NCBI GenBank assembly: GCA_039931435.1
Contig: JBDTRY010000035.1
Span: 1-24,847, forward strand
DNA length: 24,847 bases
Direction of reading: 5' to 3'
From: JBDTRY01 sp039931435
Lineage (GTDB): Bacteria > Acidobacteriota > Thermoanaerobaculia > Gp7-AA8
A program made the translations under genes and the position numbers. The notes beneath the pieces were generated by a model. That model saw only the letters and a list, made by a program, of their open reading frames with translations, ran no database searches and was not told the DNA's origin. Of the stretch, positions 23,338 to 24,847 are shown in pieces. Numbering within the stretch: the first letter of the stretch is position 1; every line of letters begins with the position of its first letter.

Positions 23338-24213
23338 ATGTCTGATTTTCCCACGGGTGGCAGCCCTTCGGCAGGAGAGGCTCAGGCACTCCGAGCCCGG
23401 TATATCCGTCATCGCGATGCTCTGGCGCGACTGGCCGCGGATGCGCCCACCCCGCAACTGGCCGACGCCTACAACCGGGTACACGCTGAGGTCGAAGGGT
23501 CGATCGCCCGGCTCGACCAACTCGCAGCGGGAGTAACGCCAACGGCGCCGGGCACAACGGCTTCGGTCCCATTCCTCGAACGCATACCCACGGCCGAGTC
23601 GGCTGCCCCGGTACACCCGGCGCGCCTCGGCAACGACACGGGCCCTTACAATTCGCCGTTCGACGGAACCTACGAGCCCCTACCAGAGGTTCCGGCCAGC
23701 CAGACTGGAGCACGTGTCGTCGTTCTGGCGCTGGTCGGGGTTCTGGTTCTCGCCCTCATCGGGTACTTCGTCTGGCGTTACTCGGCTGCGGGTGGCGCAC
23801 ACCCTCAAATCGTCGAAGAAACTGCCGCCACGACCACGGCGAACGTACCGCCCCCGGACGGGTCAAGTACCGCTGCGAGCACGACAGCGGTGCCGGCAAC
23901 AGTTGCCGATGCCCTCTCCGTGACTCCCCCGTCATTCGATTACGGTGTCGTTCGCAAGGGCACACGTAAGACCCAGAAGTTTTCCATCCAGAGCAACTCC
24001 AATGATGCCGTCCCGATAAAAATCGGACGATCACAGTGCCGGTGCCTCTGGTTCGAGCATCCGGCAGCCGTTCCGGCCCACGGAAAGGCTACCCTCACCG
24101 TGACCGTAGACGGCGGACGGGCTAAGGCAGGGCAGCTGAATGAAACTGTTCAGCTGCAGATGAAAGACAAATCAGCCGCCGGACATCTGGACGTGACAGC
24201 CACCGTGAAGTAG
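23338..24213 (+). CDS. single-pass membrane protein with exported DUF1573 domain
   Basis: The 291-aa protein has an N-terminal helical cytoplasmic part (ALRARYIRHRDALARLAADAP, then LADAYNRVHAEVEGSIARLDQLA, residues ~17-66) and a linker. One transmembrane helix follows (VVVLALVGVLVLALIGYFVW, ~126-146), then a Thr/Pro/Ala-rich stretch (~155-190) and a C-terminal beta domain (FDYGVVRKGTRKTQKFSIQSNS, then SQCRCLWF, then GKATLTVTVDGG). That last part matches DUF1573, an Ig-like module that usually keeps a CxC pair as here. The topology would put it outside the cytoplasm. Function unknown. The start is secure: GGGAGGTAAG lies just before the ATG. Confidence 0.78.
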   Translation: MSDFPTGGSPSAGEAQALRARYIRHRDALARLAADAPTPQLADAYNRVHAEVEGSIARLDQLAAGVTPTAPGTTASVPFLERIPTAESAAPVHPARLGNDTGPYNSPFDGTYEPLPEVPASQTGARVVVLALVGVLVLALIGYFVWRYSAAGGAHPQIVEETAATTTANVPPPDGSSTAASTTAVPATVADALSVTPPSFDYGVVRKGTRKTQKFSIQSNSNDAVPIKIGRSQCRCLWFEHPAAVPAHGKATLTVTVDGGRAKAGQLNETVQLQMKDKSAAGHLDVTATVK

Positions 24214-24250
24214 GCGAGAGGCGAGGGATGAGGGATGAGCGCAACCCCCG

Positions 24251-24774
24251 GCGTGTCATCCCGACGAGCGAAGCGAGGAGGGATCTCCCGCACGTGCAAC
24301 ACGACTGTCCCAAGACTCACAGAAGATCCCTCGCCTTCGGCTTCGGGATGACATGTTCTTGTCTCGCCTCCACCTCCATGGCGTGTCATCCCGATGAGCG
24401 CAGCGAGGAGGGATCTCCCGCACGTGCAACACGACTGTCCCAAGACTCACAGAAGATCCCTCGCCTTCGGCTTCGGGATGACATGTTCTTGTCTCGCCTC
24501 CACCTCCATGGCGTGTCATCCCGACGAGCGAAGCGAGGAGGGATCTCCCGCACGTGCAACACGGCTGTCCCAGGACTCACAGAAGATCCCTCGCCTTCGG
24601 CTTCGGGATGACACGTTTGGTAGGTAATCGAAGGAGAGGTGCGAGGTGAGGGCCGAGAGCGCACGCGCGAGGTGTCATCCCGACGAGCGCAGCGAGGAGG
24701 GATCTCCCGCACGTGGAACGCGGCTCTCCCAAGACTCGCAGAAGATCCCTCGCCTTGGGCTTCGGGGATGACAC
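24251..24774. repeat. four copies of a ~102-bp palindromic repeat, three in a 130-bp tandem array
   Basis: Copies lie at 24253-24354, 24383-24484, 24513-24614 and 24672-24774. The first three have an exact 130-bp period and are nearly identical; the fourth is offset by 159 bp and more diverged. Each opens GTGTCATCCCGA, contains GAGGAGGGATCTCCCGCACG and closes AGATCCCTCGCCTT...CGGGATGACA, so the two ends can pair into one long hairpin. The open frames through here on both strands are repeat translations, and I see no gene in 24214-24847. Confidence 0.9.
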
Positions 24775-24794
24775 GTTCTGGTAGTCGCCTTGTT

Positions 24795-24847
24795 CTCGTC
24801 TCTCGTCTCTCGTCTCTCGTCTCTCGTCTCTCGTCTCTCGTCTCTCG
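24795..24847. repeat. 7-bp microsatellite (CTCGTCT)n
   Basis: CTCGTCT is repeated perfectly about 7.5 times and continues past the window edge, directly after the palindromic repeat array. Its true length cannot be seen. Confidence 0.92.

Noticed and set aside
24228..24774. Several overlapping open frames on both strands at the right end
   Set aside because: They repeat the same peptide with the 130-bp period and exist only because the repeat lacks stops; no coding signal.
24251..24774. Possible CRISPR array
   Set aside because: The whole 130-bp unit is repeated, including what would be spacers, and the unit is a long self-complementary palindrome.

Overview
The window is GC-rich DNA from a diderm bacterium. 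It encodes an OmpW-type barrel, several lipobox-bearing lipoproteins, closely packed genes with GGAGG-type ribosome binding sites, and dispersed palindromic repeats built on a TGTCATCCCGA core. The gene content and repeat style resemble an Acidobacteriota-like lineage. That placement is inference; there is no rRNA or other phylogenetic marker here.

Left part (1-6400). The 3' end of a CorC/HlyC-type protein is followed by about 380 bp of repeats and hairpins and a small membrane protein. Next is a two-gene unit of unusual interest: a 737-aa P1B-type (copper) ATPase relative that has lost its actuator domain and every catalytic motif, overlapping by one base a cupredoxin-like membrane protein that has also lost its metal ligands. 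Then come a LOG-family protein, a lipoprotein and a BadF-type sugar kinase.

Middle part (6400-14910). This is mostly minus-strand housekeeping and envelope genes: OmpW-like protein, M28 peptidase lipoprotein, HAD-type dehalogenase, the DUF3999/DUF2339 membrane pair and MutY. A plus-strand pair, GNAT plus a DUF3052-like protein, sits among them. MutY carries Glu where the catalytic Asp is expected.

Right-centre (14993-20847). A compact gas-vesicle cluster reads gvpF, gvpG, a tandem ArsA-like ATPase, gvpL, gvpS/M, a third gvpF/L, gvpK, gvpJ, gvpA. Most genes overlap or nearly touch. The order matches the F-G-L-S-K-J order known from Bacillus megaterium, with ArsA and an extra F/L paralogue inserted. 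It is bounded by the divergent mutY and a convergent lipoprotein, and no gvpN lies within it. The likely logic is that GvpA forms the shell, GvpJ and GvpS/M are minor GvpA-family parts, GvpF/L/G/K assist assembly, and the ArsA-like ATPase may act as chaperone or energy source.

Right end (20856-24847). This holds a small lipoprotein gene, a 169-bp MITE-like element whose duplicated CTAG overlaps the nadE stop codon, NAD+ synthase, a DUF1573 membrane protein, and a run of 130-bp palindromic repeats ending in a 7-bp microsatellite that leaves the window.

The two observations I consider most worth following are the paired loss of metal and catalytic residues in the ATPase-cupredoxin unit, and the gvpN-less, ArsA-containing gas-vesicle locus.
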